From Sphagnum compactum (lineage: Eukaryota > Bryophyta > Sphagnopsida > Sphagnales), in the NCBI GenBank assembly GCA_965153455.1, contig OZ234504.1:7502001-7566000 (forward strand): a DNA stretch of 64,000 nt. Reading direction: 5' to 3'. The first letter of the stretch is position 1; each line of letters opens with the position of its first letter. This document shows positions 50,201 through 61,925 of the stretch, piece after piece. A program made the translations under genes and the position numbers. The notes under the pieces are model-generated. The model saw only the letters and a program-made list of their open reading frames with translations. It did not search any database and had not been told where the DNA came from.

Positions 50201-50640
50201 ATTGGTGATTAAAAAACAACATATTTTACATATGTTGGCACATCACATTCAATATAACATTTTAAACATACATATATCTCCTTTCCATTTGAAATAGTTG
50301 TATATTCAAATAATAAGCAATTAGCAATGCCATAAAGTGTACATCCAAATTCATTGGTATTTAAATTATTATATATGCACTATTTAATTTTTGGAAAACT
50401 TTAATGATAAAGTTTGATTAGTCCACAAATTAAACAACATATCATGGTTTTAAACATATATGTTGAATAACTAATCCATTTATCATATAATTCATTTCAA
50501 GCATTCCAACTATGATCGTAAGGTTGATAACATTGCATTTGTTGCAATTGAACTTGATTGTAAACACCTTTTTTGAATCTCATTTTTCACAAATATGAAG
50601 AATAACACGTGGTCTTCAACCTATCATATTCTTACAAAAC
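47230..50640 (-). pseudogene. Helitron Rep (HUH) domain and N-terminal helicase (broken)
   Basis: Read on the minus strand from high to low coordinates. A Helitron N-terminal domain (about 49620-49440) contains FLFPHGHGAYDGK in shifting frames. The Rep domain (about 49250-48770) contains KDCPMECATLFHSCVNMFMH and the HUH motif HGYVHAHIM at 49053-49027, then GGHNGTCKFGFPYLPHIEP. The PIF1 helicase start has VLEGTFGSGKTFFVKYL, a Walker A at 47791-47762. It continues as MLCAIKQ-LKQAQGNIN, LYCKLCHISMALCWSNASHH and IEKPTQNVLSC near 47250. Known: plant Helitrons encode Rep plus PIF1-like helicase in one protein and move by rolling-circle replication. Dozens of stops show it is dead. The C-terminal helicase motifs are missing here. 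Confidence 0.85.
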
Positions 50641-50649
50641 AATTTCAAA

Positions 50650-51160
50650 CCACATCAATATAAAAGCTATTCCAAAAAAAATTACAAAATATAATATTTC
50701 AAATTAAGTAACCTATTAAAAATGCCACTATTTAAATTGAACAAATGTTTCTCACATCTAATATACATGATGCATTTTCAACCTTTTCCCATAAATATCT
50801 CAAACCAAACAATTTAAGGTTAAACATATTGTCCATGAAATATTTATTTTCATTCACTTTCTATAAAATATGACAAACATAAATTCGTTTATACAATCTT
50901 TCAATGAATGGATGCATTGAGCTTTTTTTGGATTAAAAATCATCACCACTTTGGACCAATAATTGAAGAGTCAAATAAAATCATCATTACCCATCTTGAA
51001 CATTAAGTTGTATACATTTATGAATCCAAAGTGGATGAAATAGTATCCAAAATGGACCACCTTTCAAAAATCAAACAAAAATACATATGCGTTGAATTTT
51101 TGGGACAATTTGTTGTGTCATTAGTTGCTAGCTTTTCAAGGTTGTCTTAACAATATTTCT
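50650..51160. other. AT-rich DNA between the Helitron relic and the exonuclease fragment
   Basis: No reading frame with a recognisable domain. This may be the former 5' non-coding part of the Helitron, but no TC terminus could be fixed. Confidence 0.4.
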
Positions 51161-51170
51161 TTATGTGCAG

Positions 51171-51560
51171 GCATATGTTAGCATTGATGAAATACCCTTT
51201 GACATACTTATTGAAGGACCCTTTGCTCAAAATCAAACAATAAGTTTTTGCATTTCATTAGAATGAATGCAAGATCCTTAATAATGTTTTTTTGTTTATG
51301 TTATAATATATGATTGTTGATTATTTGTCATGTATCATTGTTGACTATGCCTGTCAACCATACAATAAGATGATATAATATGCATAATTCTTTTATCATT
51401 GTGAATGATGGGAAACATGACAAGGGTATCTTGGTTTTTCTAAATGTAGATTGAAGGAGATGTTGTAGTAGTCCTTCTTGACCAACCACCTCCATGGCCT
51501 TGGTTGAATGATGCGAATATTAAGTACATCAATAAGAGTCTATGCTATTTTAAAACATAG
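51171..51560 (+). pseudogene. DIS3L2/SOV-like exoribonuclease gene fragment (two exons)
   Basis: Exon A (51171-51239) follows a pyrimidine-rich acceptor ending in CAG and reads AYVSIDEIPFDILIEGPFAQ followed by NQT. Exon B (from 51450, after TGTAG) reads IEGDVVVVLLDQPPPWPWLN and runs to a TAG at 51558-51560. Joined across the 210-bp intron this matches the cold-shock-domain stretch of plant DIS3L2/SOV-type RNase II exonucleases (pattern A-Y-x-x-I-D-x-x-P-x-D-I-L-I ... x-x-R-x-(V/I)-E-G-D-x-V-V). These are 3'-5' cytoplasmic mRNA decay enzymes. The donor reads ACA|ATAAGT instead of GTAAGT, a one-base loss. No other exon of the gene was found, so this is a small copied fragment, lying just 5' of the Helitron coding relic. 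Confidence 0.62.
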
Positions 51561-51569
51561 TGAAACTAA

Positions 51570-53500
51570 AAAGAAAATTGTACATTCATTAAATGGCCTC
51601 GGAGATAGTTTATTGAGTTGTGATAGGTTATAGTATTTATTTTTTATCCCTTAGTCAATTTGAATTAGGCCTTTGCTGCTAGTGCTTCTTCTGTATTTTA
51701 AAAAATATCAATCCTTTCAATAAAAAAATATGGTATGTGCATGGCAAGAAAAAACTTCACAGTGATGAAAATGAATCGTTATTATGTACAACATTAAATT
51801 GTGTATTTTAAATATTTTTTTGGTAGAACAAATGCAAAATTTGCATTGTTTTTAAGAATTAGACTTGAAACTTTTATTTATAACTCGAAATGGTTTTCCA
51901 TTTGTTTGAGAAATTGTTTAATTATAAAGTTGTACGAGAAAAAAATTCAAATCATTATTTGTTCTTCTTATAACTGCATCTAGGACTTAAAGGCTTGTGA
52001 CCATGTTTTAAAAAAAAGGTGGTGGAACTTTAGAGTTGTTAGTAGGTTCGAACTACCAAAGTTTCTTTGTGCATGTTTCTTTGTTCAAACAAGCCATAAA
52101 CGCCATTGCTAGAGTTTCTTTGTCCAAAGACACATGATGTGCAATGTGCAACACATGATGCTACACAAATAGAGATTGGTTATTCTTGAACTGTAGGGAA
52201 TGTTGTAATATTGGGACCTTCTAGGGTGAAGCTCTTGCACTAAAGTTTTTCAACCATTGACAGTTTGAAAATATTTCAAGTTTTGGATTTTATTACACTC
52301 CATATGATGGCCTTTATATATATATATATATATATATCTGTGTGTGTGTGTGTGTGGTATTCTTTTAGCTAATGTTCCATGCCAAAAAATAACTAAAATT
52401 GAAAAATCAATTAGTTTTAAGCAAATGTATAAACTATGAGTCATTATCTATGAAAATTTCAAGAATATGTATGAAAGGTTGAGGAATACAACTTTGTTTA
52501 TAATAAATGTCTTTACTTGTAAACTTTACTAAACAAAATTAGAATTTCTTCATCTTTTCCTTATAAATTGTAAGACCAAATTGCATTCATAGATTTGTCT
52601 AAAACTTCTTAATCTACCATTACAAAGAAAAAAACAAATTTAAGCCTTACCTTCACATGCTTTGGTTGTTTGCATGATTTTTCCATGTACACCCACCGCT
52701 CAACCCATTTTTTTTTTAACTCCAAAATAAAAGGGCTATTTTCGTTTTCCACTCGCACCTCCAACAAATTCCTCTTTAATAACAAAACATCCCAATCTAA
52801 AACCCTACACAATCAAATATTTAGGAATGTTCATAATAGGCACCACAACATGAACTTTTAGGAAAACAAATTCTATGTATGTGATAGCTAATATCAAAAC
52901 TATTGAAAGAATTGCGTGTACGTGTGTGTAAGCAAAAAAAGAAAGAAAGGTAGATAAACACACATAGGTAGTATGTAGAATAACACATATAATAAATAAA
53001 TGGTGGTGAAAGGGGAGTAAGTCATGTGTGGAAGGGGGAATAAACATACCAACAACAACACCTTTGTGGGACAAGGATGAACAAGTTGTGACGACGAAGT
53101 CTATAATGATTTTGAAAAGACCAGTCAAGTTAGTTAATGAGTCACTCTAAAGTTGTCAAAAGGTTTGTTCCCTATCAACCATACCCAACACCCACAATCA
53201 CCATGATAAAAAATGACAATTAAATATCGGAACTTAAGAAAAACATGCAACGAGAAAACACAAATGCATGTTCACACCCAAATGTCTTTCTATCTATTTG
53301 TGGCAATAACAAGAATAAAAGAAGGACAAGATTGGGTATTGCAGAGCAAGTTATGAACATTACTATTTTCTACAAAGAAGAAGATGAAAAAAAAGATATT
53401 CAGATTGTTAATTGTGAAGAAGGTATGGAAGAAACATCTGTTGTTGCAACTACATCATTAGTGGTGTTTTTTTATAAAAATCTCAAGGTTTTGTTTTGTT
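51570..53500. other. AT-rich intergenic DNA, no gene seen
   Basis: Short frames only. A GGTTCGAACTACC word at 52047 has a perfect tRNA B-box core, but the rest of a tRNA is absent. The reading frame at 53245-53550 is Lys/Glu-rich without a recognisable domain. Confidence 0.45.
52314..52356. repeat. (TA)n(TG)n compound microsatellite
   Basis: About 12 TA units followed by a short TC and 8-9 TG units. Confidence 0.95.
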
Positions 53501-54670
53501 TCATTTTTAACATTTCAATTAGGATCTATGACAAAAATCCTTCGAGGTAAACCTAAGTGGATGACGTTGTCATTTCAACTGCTGAAAGCTAAAGGACAAT
53601 GCGACAAATTTTCAGTAGTTGGGGTTGATGGGGCGTTGTGGCTTTTTGTTTTTGTAGGCCTAAGTGTTTGGTTGCACGTTATGAACATTGTGGTGTTTAT
53701 GATCGGTGACGCGCATGCTGTGTGTGGTGTTCAAGTTGGGTGAGCTTTGTGGTGCATTGCGTTTTGGAGGGAGTATCATGTTTGGCATTAATGAAGGCGA
53801 GATGGTGTGGAAGTGATAAGAGGGAGGATATCGAGATCTAACATAGATATAATTAAGTACTTTTTGGATTTGCAAGGTTTTCGAGGATTGAATTAAAAAT
53901 CAATTACTTTAGGAGGCATGAATGCCAAATTGTGGATACTGTAGGTTGATTTTTGCATTAAGGTCTTGATTTTCTTCCACTGTGCCATGTACATGTTAGC
54001 ATAATACCCTATAGAGCCACGATTATCGATCAATGATCAGGGGAATGATAAGGAAATTTAGGGATTTCATGAGCGACCTTGGCAAGGAAGTTCTTTTGTG
54101 TGTTCAATGTTTTTGGGTTGATGTGGTGTTTCTGTGAATTGGGAAGCGAGTACCCAACACATTGGGACCTCCGAATGCATGTTCTTTTTTCCACAATTGG
54201 GAGCATAAGTTGGGCATCACGAGCATGTGGTAGTGGATTGCATTTGTAAACTTCCTGGGTTTTGTCTGGAAAACTTGAGTTTGGTCACATCTGCCTTGAG
54301 AATAAATCGCTCATCAATTGAGGTTATTTGGATTTAAGCATCAATGGATCATCATTTGTTTTCTGAGAGAGCATTTTGTTGTTGTGTTCATTTAAGTTCT
54401 ACATTTGGGGATATAACCTTGTGTTGGGAGTATTGTTTTGTCGTGGGTGGTAGGGAGAGCTTCCCATGCCAATGAGGTCAGTTGATGCTCAAGAGAGTGA
54501 AGTCGGATTGTTCTGACCTTTGTAGATTCTTTGAACATAGGTTTATAAGATCAACATTTGCTTTTGTTTTCTGCTTGTAAGAAAGAACTCCATTGTTGAT
54601 GGAATATCTCTGTGAAGTGCTACAAATTAATTGTGTAACTGATCTCTAGAATCAATTGTTGCAAGGAATG
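53500..54670. other. Moderate-GC DNA upstream of the leader-like block; possible solo LTR
   Basis: No gene was found. The segment from about 53940 (TGTAGGTTGA) to about 54712 (TTTCTTTACA) has TGTA...TACA ends, near-matching five-base flanks (GATAC / GATCT) and an AGGAGG purine run 25 bases before the left end, which would suit a solo long terminal repeat. This is weak evidence, because no second copy lies in the window. Confidence 0.25.
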
Positions 54671-54675
54671 AGTAT

Positions 54676-55560
54676 GTGACAAGAATTGTTATACCCCTCC
54701 TTTTTCTTTACAGATCTGCCTCCACAACAAGAATTGTGGTCCGGAAGTTAGTTAGGTTAGGTCTGGAGGTTCGAGGAACATCTTTAGGTCTGGGAATCGC
54801 GCCTTCTTCTTCCGCTGCTGCTTCATTTTCGTTGCTCCGAAACTCGTGGTCTTTCGCATCACGTTCAGTGCGCGAGGGAGACCTTCGAGTATCCGCCGCC
54901 GCCGCAGTCGGTCGGCGGCTACCTGGCTGTTTTTGGTGTGTGCGTGTATTTATATGCGTTTTCTGGAAGTTTTCTTTCTGTCCTTTTGTTTTAGTTCGCT
55001 TTCATTGAGCTGTTTTTCGATCGGAGGCCTATGTTCCTGTGCTTGGCTGCTTGTGGTAAACCTTAGCGGAGTTTTGAGAGAAAGGAAAAGAGCATCAAGG
55101 AGGATTCAAGTTATCCTTGCGCTTTGACTGGAGGGCTTTCCGTCCTCCGATGAAGACAAGAGACTTTCCAGAACGCTAATCCTGGTACTGAGATGTCTCT
55201 TTTTTTCTTGATCTCTTCTTCTTCTTCTTCTTCTTTCAGTTGTCTCTAGGATTGTTTCAGTTCTTTTGCGTAGTTATTAGAGTTGCGTATGTGGAGAATT
55301 TGACGTGAAATGGTTTTAAGTTTCGGTCGAGGATGTCGAAAATTTGCGTTATCTTTCCGAAACTGCAGACTCGTCTGCCTTGTGGAAGCAAAAATTCCTG
55401 AGACCTAACTTTTCTCTTTCACCGTCATCGACGCCCTGTTGCCGGGGACGAGTGCTGCTGTCACTCTTGTAAATAGTTAGATGTTGTCCAGGTATTTCCC
55501 CCACAGACTACCGAAAGGTTAGTCTGGCTCGGTGAAGATTGCTTTGTCTATGGATTTTAG
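54676..55560 (+). promoter_or_regulatory. Orphan promoter / leader-like GC-rich block
   Basis: G+C and CpG rise abruptly. There is a TCTTCTTCCGCTGCTGC stretch, CCGCCGCCGCAGTCGGTCGG, CTTCTTCTTCTTC at 55214 and several GGTAAAC/GGTACTG donor-like sites, as in the first exon and leader intron of plant genes. Frames at 54676-55008 and 54846-55127 overlap in different phases and show low-complexity composition, so I do not call either as coding. No downstream coding exon was recognised, so this may head an untranslated RNA, a degraded gene, or a gene whose exons I could not see. Confidence 0.4.
55504..55526 (+). other. 9-bp hairpin with GAAA tetraloop
   Basis: CAGACTACC, GAAA, GG-T-TAGTCTG: nine pairs with a single bulged T. 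It lies inside the leader-like block. No known RNA family was recognised. Confidence 0.5.
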
Positions 55561-58450
55561 TTTCATAAGCTCTGTTTTCTTGCATTGCAATGATGAAGGT
55601 AGCTATAATAGTGAATGCCAGTTTCCTAAATCCAAAACTTTGTGCAGGATTGAGAACAAAGTCTACTACATGCATTGATCACATAATTCACTTGTGTCAG
55701 GATGTTGTGCATGTCAGTAAAACTGTGTGTAAGGTTTGTTGAGTACTTTAGCCAATGTGTCGGTATGTGCTTTGTCTCTGTTTCGAGAAATGCGATAGCA
55801 TGTTGAGTTGCGAAGCCAATATATGGATCAAGATTCACATACAAGGATAGACTAATGTACTAGTAGCCAGCAATGGTTATCAGATTCTGGAACATTGTCT
55901 ATATTTCTTGTTGAGATGGGTGTTTTTTGCACAAGGATTGCAGGGTTGGAGGGTTGCCGCAGCCAATGTCTCATAGCTATAATGACCTTGCTTTAAGCTG
56001 GGATCTGTGGTGGCATCTCTGGTTCACCTCCATAAGTGCTAGAAGCAAATCAGGCCTTGAAAGATCTTAAGAGATTGTTCTTGCTTAACTTCAGAGTGCA
56101 TTAATAATACCTATGAATTATTCTGACCTAGTAATGTCAACCTTTTGTTTGTTCGCTTGCATGTGAAGCTGTATGTCTTTTTGAAGCAGAGTTATCCTCC
56201 AAACCTGCCCTATATCCTACAACATAGCGAGAATATGTTTTTTGAAGCTTAAATTGAGTGGTTCACCAAAGACTGGCTTGCAAGCACCCATGAGCAGCAG
56301 CAGATAATATGTTGCTACCTTCCTCTTTGAATGCTGTCATTATGCAGAAATGCATATTGCTTTGGCTTTGCTTTTGATGACTTGTTGAATGAGAAATGGA
56401 ACCACTATTGCCACAGCATTAACAGGAATATTATCTGCATTAAGTTCACAATCTGATTTACATGGCAATATGTAACAAGTAGCATCATCAAAGGAAGAAA
56501 GGAATCAAATATCTTCAAGGATTGGTGATGGTTGAAAATACCTGGAGCCCAAGCAAAGTTTAATTTCCTTGCATTAATTGAGATTTTGAAACTGATTGGA
56601 GTTGCAGGGTGTTTATAGTAGAAGCATTTCATTGTCTACTGCAGTGGTTCATAATGTTCTTGTTTCTGATTTGTCTGATGCTATGCCCATGATGTCGAAG
56701 ATCTGGACTCTTTGGTTTTGGAGCCAGATGTGTCTTTTCTTCATGAAACAAGTATTTGTGGTGGTGATGTAGCAGGGAATCTTGAGGGTTATGAAGGTCT
56801 AGAAACCTACAGTGCAGGGAGAAGGGGGGAGAAGTGAGAGAATGAATATTGCTATTCACAAAGCTTGATATGTTGGTCCTTGACTTAACAGTTGAAGCAG
56901 CTGACAGCTCATGACGCTCAGTTCCTTGCAGTCATTATCAATCTTGCTTTAGAAGTTGGATGCTGTTTCTGCTTGATTCTTGATTATCAACATGAAGAGA
57001 TGAATGAACTTGACTGGCATGGGGAAATTACTTGAATCTGACAATCAACAAGGGTATGTTCTTGAAATTGGTTTTGGCTCGGTTGTTGTGGAATAGTAGC
57101 TTCAAAGTTCTCAATCTTCCCAAACAGATACTCTCATCTGAGGTTGGAGAATGCTTATAACGGTATGAGGGTTCATGTTTGGAAGCAACAATCTGTTGCG
57201 AAAGAATCTTGTATGACAAAGTGGCCATAAAAGTTGTTAGGTCTGAGGGTGAAGTACTGGTCATTGAGATATTGTGTTCACTTCACTATAGATTTGCCAT
57301 GCTGAAACCTTTTTTATGGTATAGGTTTTGCAGGTGCAATAACCTTGCAGAGATTTTTGTGGGTTTAGCATCCTCCAAGGTGTGTAGGTTCATGTTGAAA
57401 CCAGCCTTTAGGGCACCGCATGTGCAAGCTCTGATTAGAGTGATCTGAAGTATCATGGTCTGGCTACTCTAATGTAAACCTGTACCACAGATCTGGAGGT
57501 GGCTCAAAGCTTGTCAAATTCAATGGATGCCAAGGTTTATTCATGGCAAAGCAATGTTTATATTCTCGGTGTTCTATCTTAGTCCTTGTTGTGCGAAACT
57601 CCTTTCTGCAGTCATCTGTAACCAACAAAAGGGCGTTACAGCAAACTAATTGCTGGCCTTGGCAACACCACAAGTACTTGTTGCAACACAATGCATCACA
57701 GTCACACCAAGATGGAGACCTGCAGTCACATTTGCAAAGAAGAGGGAGTTCAGAGACCACCAACTGCAGCACATGCTGTCAACAACTCAAAATCACCACG
57801 TTTGTGTGCCATAAGCCCTTTTCTCAATCAGAAAATTCAGAATCTCAGAAAAAATTGGACGCTACTCAAATTCGGTCTTCATATTCATCACACAAGCACT
57901 CACTGCATTCACCCATGTGGCATTATCGAAATATCCATGAAGAAAATAATCCAGAAAAGCCATGAAACCTCTGGACAGAATACCAGAGAAATGCGAATAA
58001 AATATTATGCTGCAAGCTGAAATGAAAAGAACTGGTACTTCCCAATCTCGCCAGTGTGAGAATATATGTGAGAATTGCAAAGTTGGTGTAACACAGATCT
58101 CAGCATTGTTCAAAACCCTACCAAATCCACAGGAGTGCAGATTCGAGATTAGCTTATGGCAGGTTTGAACATAAATCATATGAGAAAAAAATGTATTGCA
58201 TAAACAAGATCTATACTCACCAGAATTTTTTTGTAGCATCCGAATATGTGAACCTTATGTGTAGCAATCAAAATCTTGGGGCATCAATTTTGACCCTAGT
58301 TCTACAAAACTGGGTACAAAATCAAAAGTCAGGACCAAGCAATACATGGGAAAAAAAGAGGGGACCAAACTAGTTTTCTAACCTGTATTGGTCCCCACAA
58401 GAGTCTCACCCCCAGTTTTGGATTTGCCTTTATTGCACCTGCGCTGCTGG
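55561..58450. other. Moderate-GC, frame-broken DNA; possible transcribed but non-coding or decayed gene
   Basis: Composition resembles introns and untranslated exons rather than the AT-rich spacer. Coding-like snippets occur, such as DVEDLDSLVLEPDVSFLHET (about 56691) and the frame at 57179-57448 (DKVAIKVVRSEGEVLVIEIL), but they do not join into one frame and match no family I know. The frames at 57543-57965 and 57691-58020 overlap each other and are not convincing genes. Confidence 0.3.
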
Positions 58451-59080
58451 CTCATATTCTTCATGGAATCAAGTCTTTATCAGAATAAAATCCTGCAAAT
58501 CTTATGAACTAGATACCCAGTTTATTAAACCATACCCAATTTTTCTCACTTCATGGATACACTCAAAAGCAGTGTTGGGTGGGCATCAACCATTGTTGGA
58601 CAATTATTTGATTTGTTTTACATCTACATCCTTCAATTCCAGATTTTTTACAATTTTGAGAAGTAAAACAACTTGTACAGTTTTGATTTTATCAAGTTTG
58701 AAATTGAAGGTTCCTTATAAGACCAATTATGTCTTAACCCAAAATACAACCATTATATGCAATGATTCTTTAGTCTAAAGAACCTTGCCATATGATAGTC
58801 ATGAACATGTTCCTTGAATCAGTAAACAATTTGCAAAGCTTTGGTACGAGTACAAAAATGTATCTTATATCTAGCTAATGTGAGAAGTGTTTGTTGAAAA
58901 GCAATAAAGAACTTGATATTTCATATTTGTTCATAACACAAGTTGTCAAATTGTTAGGAAGCCAACAAAATGCCACTAGGACAACAATTTTGCTCCTTTC
59001 CATGATATTAAGCTTGGTTGACATGCTTAAATAATAGATCCAACATGATTATGTATGCCATCATTTAATTAGACAGTGAA
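58450..59080. other. AT-rich spacer, no gene seen
   Basis: No recognisable domain on either strand. The exon expected next in an ORP3-like gene was searched for on the minus strand and not found. Confidence 0.45.
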
Positions 59081-59090
59081 GCAATCACAC

Positions 59091-59700
59091 CTTTCAACAA
59101 GATAGATATCCATGGAATTGTCAAGAAACTTAGTGTTGAGCTTTGAGGTCACATCATACCCAATGTGAGCATTTCTTGCATGCCTTGAGCTCATTGGTGG
59201 ATGGTGACTAACCTACCGGTCCTACTCCCTAGGTCTAGTGTAAGTATTCAAAAATTCATAAATCAACCTTGCAATCTAGTAAAGCTTTTGAGCAACCACG
59301 AGATCTTGTAAAGTCATGAGGAATGTTTGGTAGCTAACCTTCTTAGAAAGAAAGGTGAGATCATTGTAGTTCACCATTTCATAGGTTTCTCCAACAATTG
59401 CGTTGAAAAGTTGAAAGGTTTTTGTGTCCTTTTATATCCATAATACACAGGTAGTGCCCATGACATTGTTGCAACACCTTTAAAAATCATATGAGAACAA
59501 TTTTTTCCATTGTAACATAAGAGTTTCAATGAACCGATTTCAATGTCTTTGCCCAAAATCTTTCATTTTGTGGCCTCCAAAACCTAGTATGTAGCTTGGT
59601 GAGGAACAATACGGTGTTCAAAAGGCATGATAAACTCATAATGTACTGCCTTTGAAACCATGTGCAATATCTCAAGAGGGTTCAAAACATTCCCTAATTC
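59091..59700 (-). pseudogene. ORP3-like oxysterol-binding-protein-related gene fragment
   Basis: On the minus strand, exon 1 (about 59480-59339) reads ATMSWALPVYYGYKRTQKPF, then after a frameshift IVGETYEMVNYNDLTFLSKK. A 126-bp intron (59338-59213) starts GTTAGC and ends GGTAG. Exon 2 (59212-59091) reads [20 protein letters not shown] and continues [20 protein letters not shown], up to a donor-like AAAG|GTGTGA. Known: oxysterol-binding-related proteins carry the signature EQVSHHPP within their sterol/PI4P-binding domain, with KPFNPxLGETYEM about 20 residues before it. This matches the plant ORP3 subgroup. The frameshift is an 8-bp tandem duplication of TTTTCAAC (after CCTTTCAAC). A possible earlier exon lies near 59700-59600 (NPLEILHMVSKAVHYEFIM). 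The rest of the gene is absent. Confidence 0.75.
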
Positions 59701-59719
59701 CCAATGTAAACATGCCACC

Positions 59720-61900
59720 AAGGATTAGAACACATGATAGATATTTAACAAGCTTAACACAAATCATATTTACAAATCCACAATATCATGATCATGAACT
59801 GATGAAAAACACACTAATGTAAACCACTTTCACATAAAGATCTTCACACTCATTAGCCATGTCGAAAAGGTAAGAGTATAATTCCATCAATTGCAAACAA
59901 AAACCCAACATATGAGTTAAGACTGACAAAAAAAAGGATTCATTGGTGAATCTTCATAAGGAGTAAGTGTTTTCTATACTTGTAATTGAAATCGACTAGA
60001 ATAAAATTGAGAGATAACCTAAAAATAAGGTTTTAGACATAATTAAAACCAACAAAACAAAATTCATCATTGAATAAGTAATATTTAAAAATGCCATTCA
60101 TTCACTACAAAAATAATTTGGTGCCAAGGCAAAAAAAACTTAACCATTCTTTTGAATATGGTAATAGATTCAAAAATTATAACAATTTGAATCACCATTG
60201 AATTAACATCAAAACCAATGTATTTACAATTCATTTTCCAATAACTTTCTCTATCATGTTCCAAAACACCAAATAGAAATGAATATCACCTTTCTTGATG
60301 TTAAAAATCTAGTAAGTTGTCAAAATTGGATGTAGAAAAGGAGTTGATGTTCTAGAAGGTGATCTTGGAGTTGAATTAAAAAAAATTCTTAGCTATGATT
60401 ATGATAGACATTTGAAGCTCACCCAATGTTTGAACTTGCTTTTGATTGCCATGACTTAAGCATCCTTTTGCCCTCCCTTTGGGTTTGCTACTTCCAAACC
60501 TTCATGGCCAAGTATACTAAAAAAACTAAACACAATTTACCAAGAAAAGTTTCAACTCCATCAAAACGTCATAGCATGACTTATCACCACAAATTATTAG
60601 TAGAAATAATAGACATGAAACAAGGACTAACATGCATGCACATGGTGACAATTAGATGCAAGGTGGTAGTGGCAAAAGTAAATTTCAATCACTATATGTG
60701 TAGGAAGATGTAGAATTATTGAAAAGGTCAAAGATGAAATGTTCTTTGTTCTAAATCTTCTTATGCAACATATGAAACATACTAAATCAACACACCATTG
60801 CCAAATTGTAATCCAAATTTCAATGACATTTGAATTATTAACATCATACTAATCCAATGAAATAGAGAGCATGTTTATGTCTACAAGGTTCATATTCATT
60901 AGCTAACTAGTAGTGCAACACAAGAAAAAAATCCCTCTATCTGATAACAAGAAAAAACCCCAAGAAATTCAATTCATTTACGGTTTTCAATGGAGGTACT
61001 TGCACAACAACAAATGAAATTTAATTATTTAGTTGCTACCATGACAAACCAAAGGCTAGAGAAACCTCCAATTACATACAATTTCAAACTTGTAGAATAC
61101 ACCTCAAACCTAGCAAAAAAAAAGCAACGAGCTTTCAAACATTATGAAAATAAATCACATTGATTACATTGAGCCAAATAAAATATTCAATGCTAGAGTC
61201 CCATACCTATTGGCCTAACTATGCACAATACTTTTGAGGTGTGAAAAGCTGGATGTGATTGTAGACAATGAACTCTCCCTCCCTTCATTTCAGTCTATAT
61301 ACCAAGCATATACCTATAACCCAAAAGAACAACTAAAAAAAAAATGCACAACATCAACGAATTACAACAAATTAACCTTACTTATGATAATCACTTACTC
61401 AAATTGAGTGACATATACTACTACTACTACTATGTGCTATGACTTCTATTTTCAAGGCACATATGGGGGATCATATCTTTTCGAGTTTACTCTCATGAAC
61501 ATATCATTGGCTTTTTGTGGTTTCAATACTACACATTAAATGACCCAACAATACTTTCACCTAGTCCCAAACCAAAAAGGCTTGGCGCACATTTTGAAGA
61601 ACTCTCCTTTCTCAATTTCCATAGAATGCAAAAAGCTCGAACAAGAAATAAACCCACCTTGACTTGCAACAACAACAATTTGACATACAAGATCTTGACA
61701 ACAACAAGATCAAGTCTCTCTTGGAGTTCCCATTATGATGGGTATCACTTCCTCACCATGAACAAGCACAAACAACTTGTATATGTGGAACCTAAGTCTA
61801 CAAAATCCATAGGCAAGCTCTCAAACTCCCTTGTGATCTTAATCATTTCCCTCGTGCTTTTAACCTAGTATTTTTTATTTTGCCTTGACAATAGTTTTAA
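59720..61900. other. AT-rich intergenic DNA, no gene seen
   Basis: Frames at 60426-60713 and 61515-61868 have no recognisable domain. They are the longest open stretches here and could be chance or old coding debris. A (CTA)n run lies near 61421. Confidence 0.4.
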
Positions 61901-61925
61901 CCTAGTATTTTATTTATGTCACATA

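Noticed and set aside
52020-52065. GGTTCGAACTACC as a tRNA or SINE
   Set aside because: The B-box is good, but the only A-box-like word is too close and no cloverleaf forms. At most a fragment.
55504-55526. GAAA-loop hairpin as part of a hammerhead ribozyme
   Set aside because: The required CTGATGA core and cleavage triplet are not in the right positions.
56800-56940. GTGCAGGGAGAAGG and CTGACAGCTCATGACG as conserved plant microRNA sites
   Set aside because: Neither matches a conserved microRNA I know closely, and no long imperfect hairpin surrounds them.
57179-57448. Frame with DKVAIKVVRSEGEVLVIE as a kinase fragment
   Set aside because: The VAIK-like word stands alone. No glycine loop, catalytic loop or DFG motif follows in any frame.
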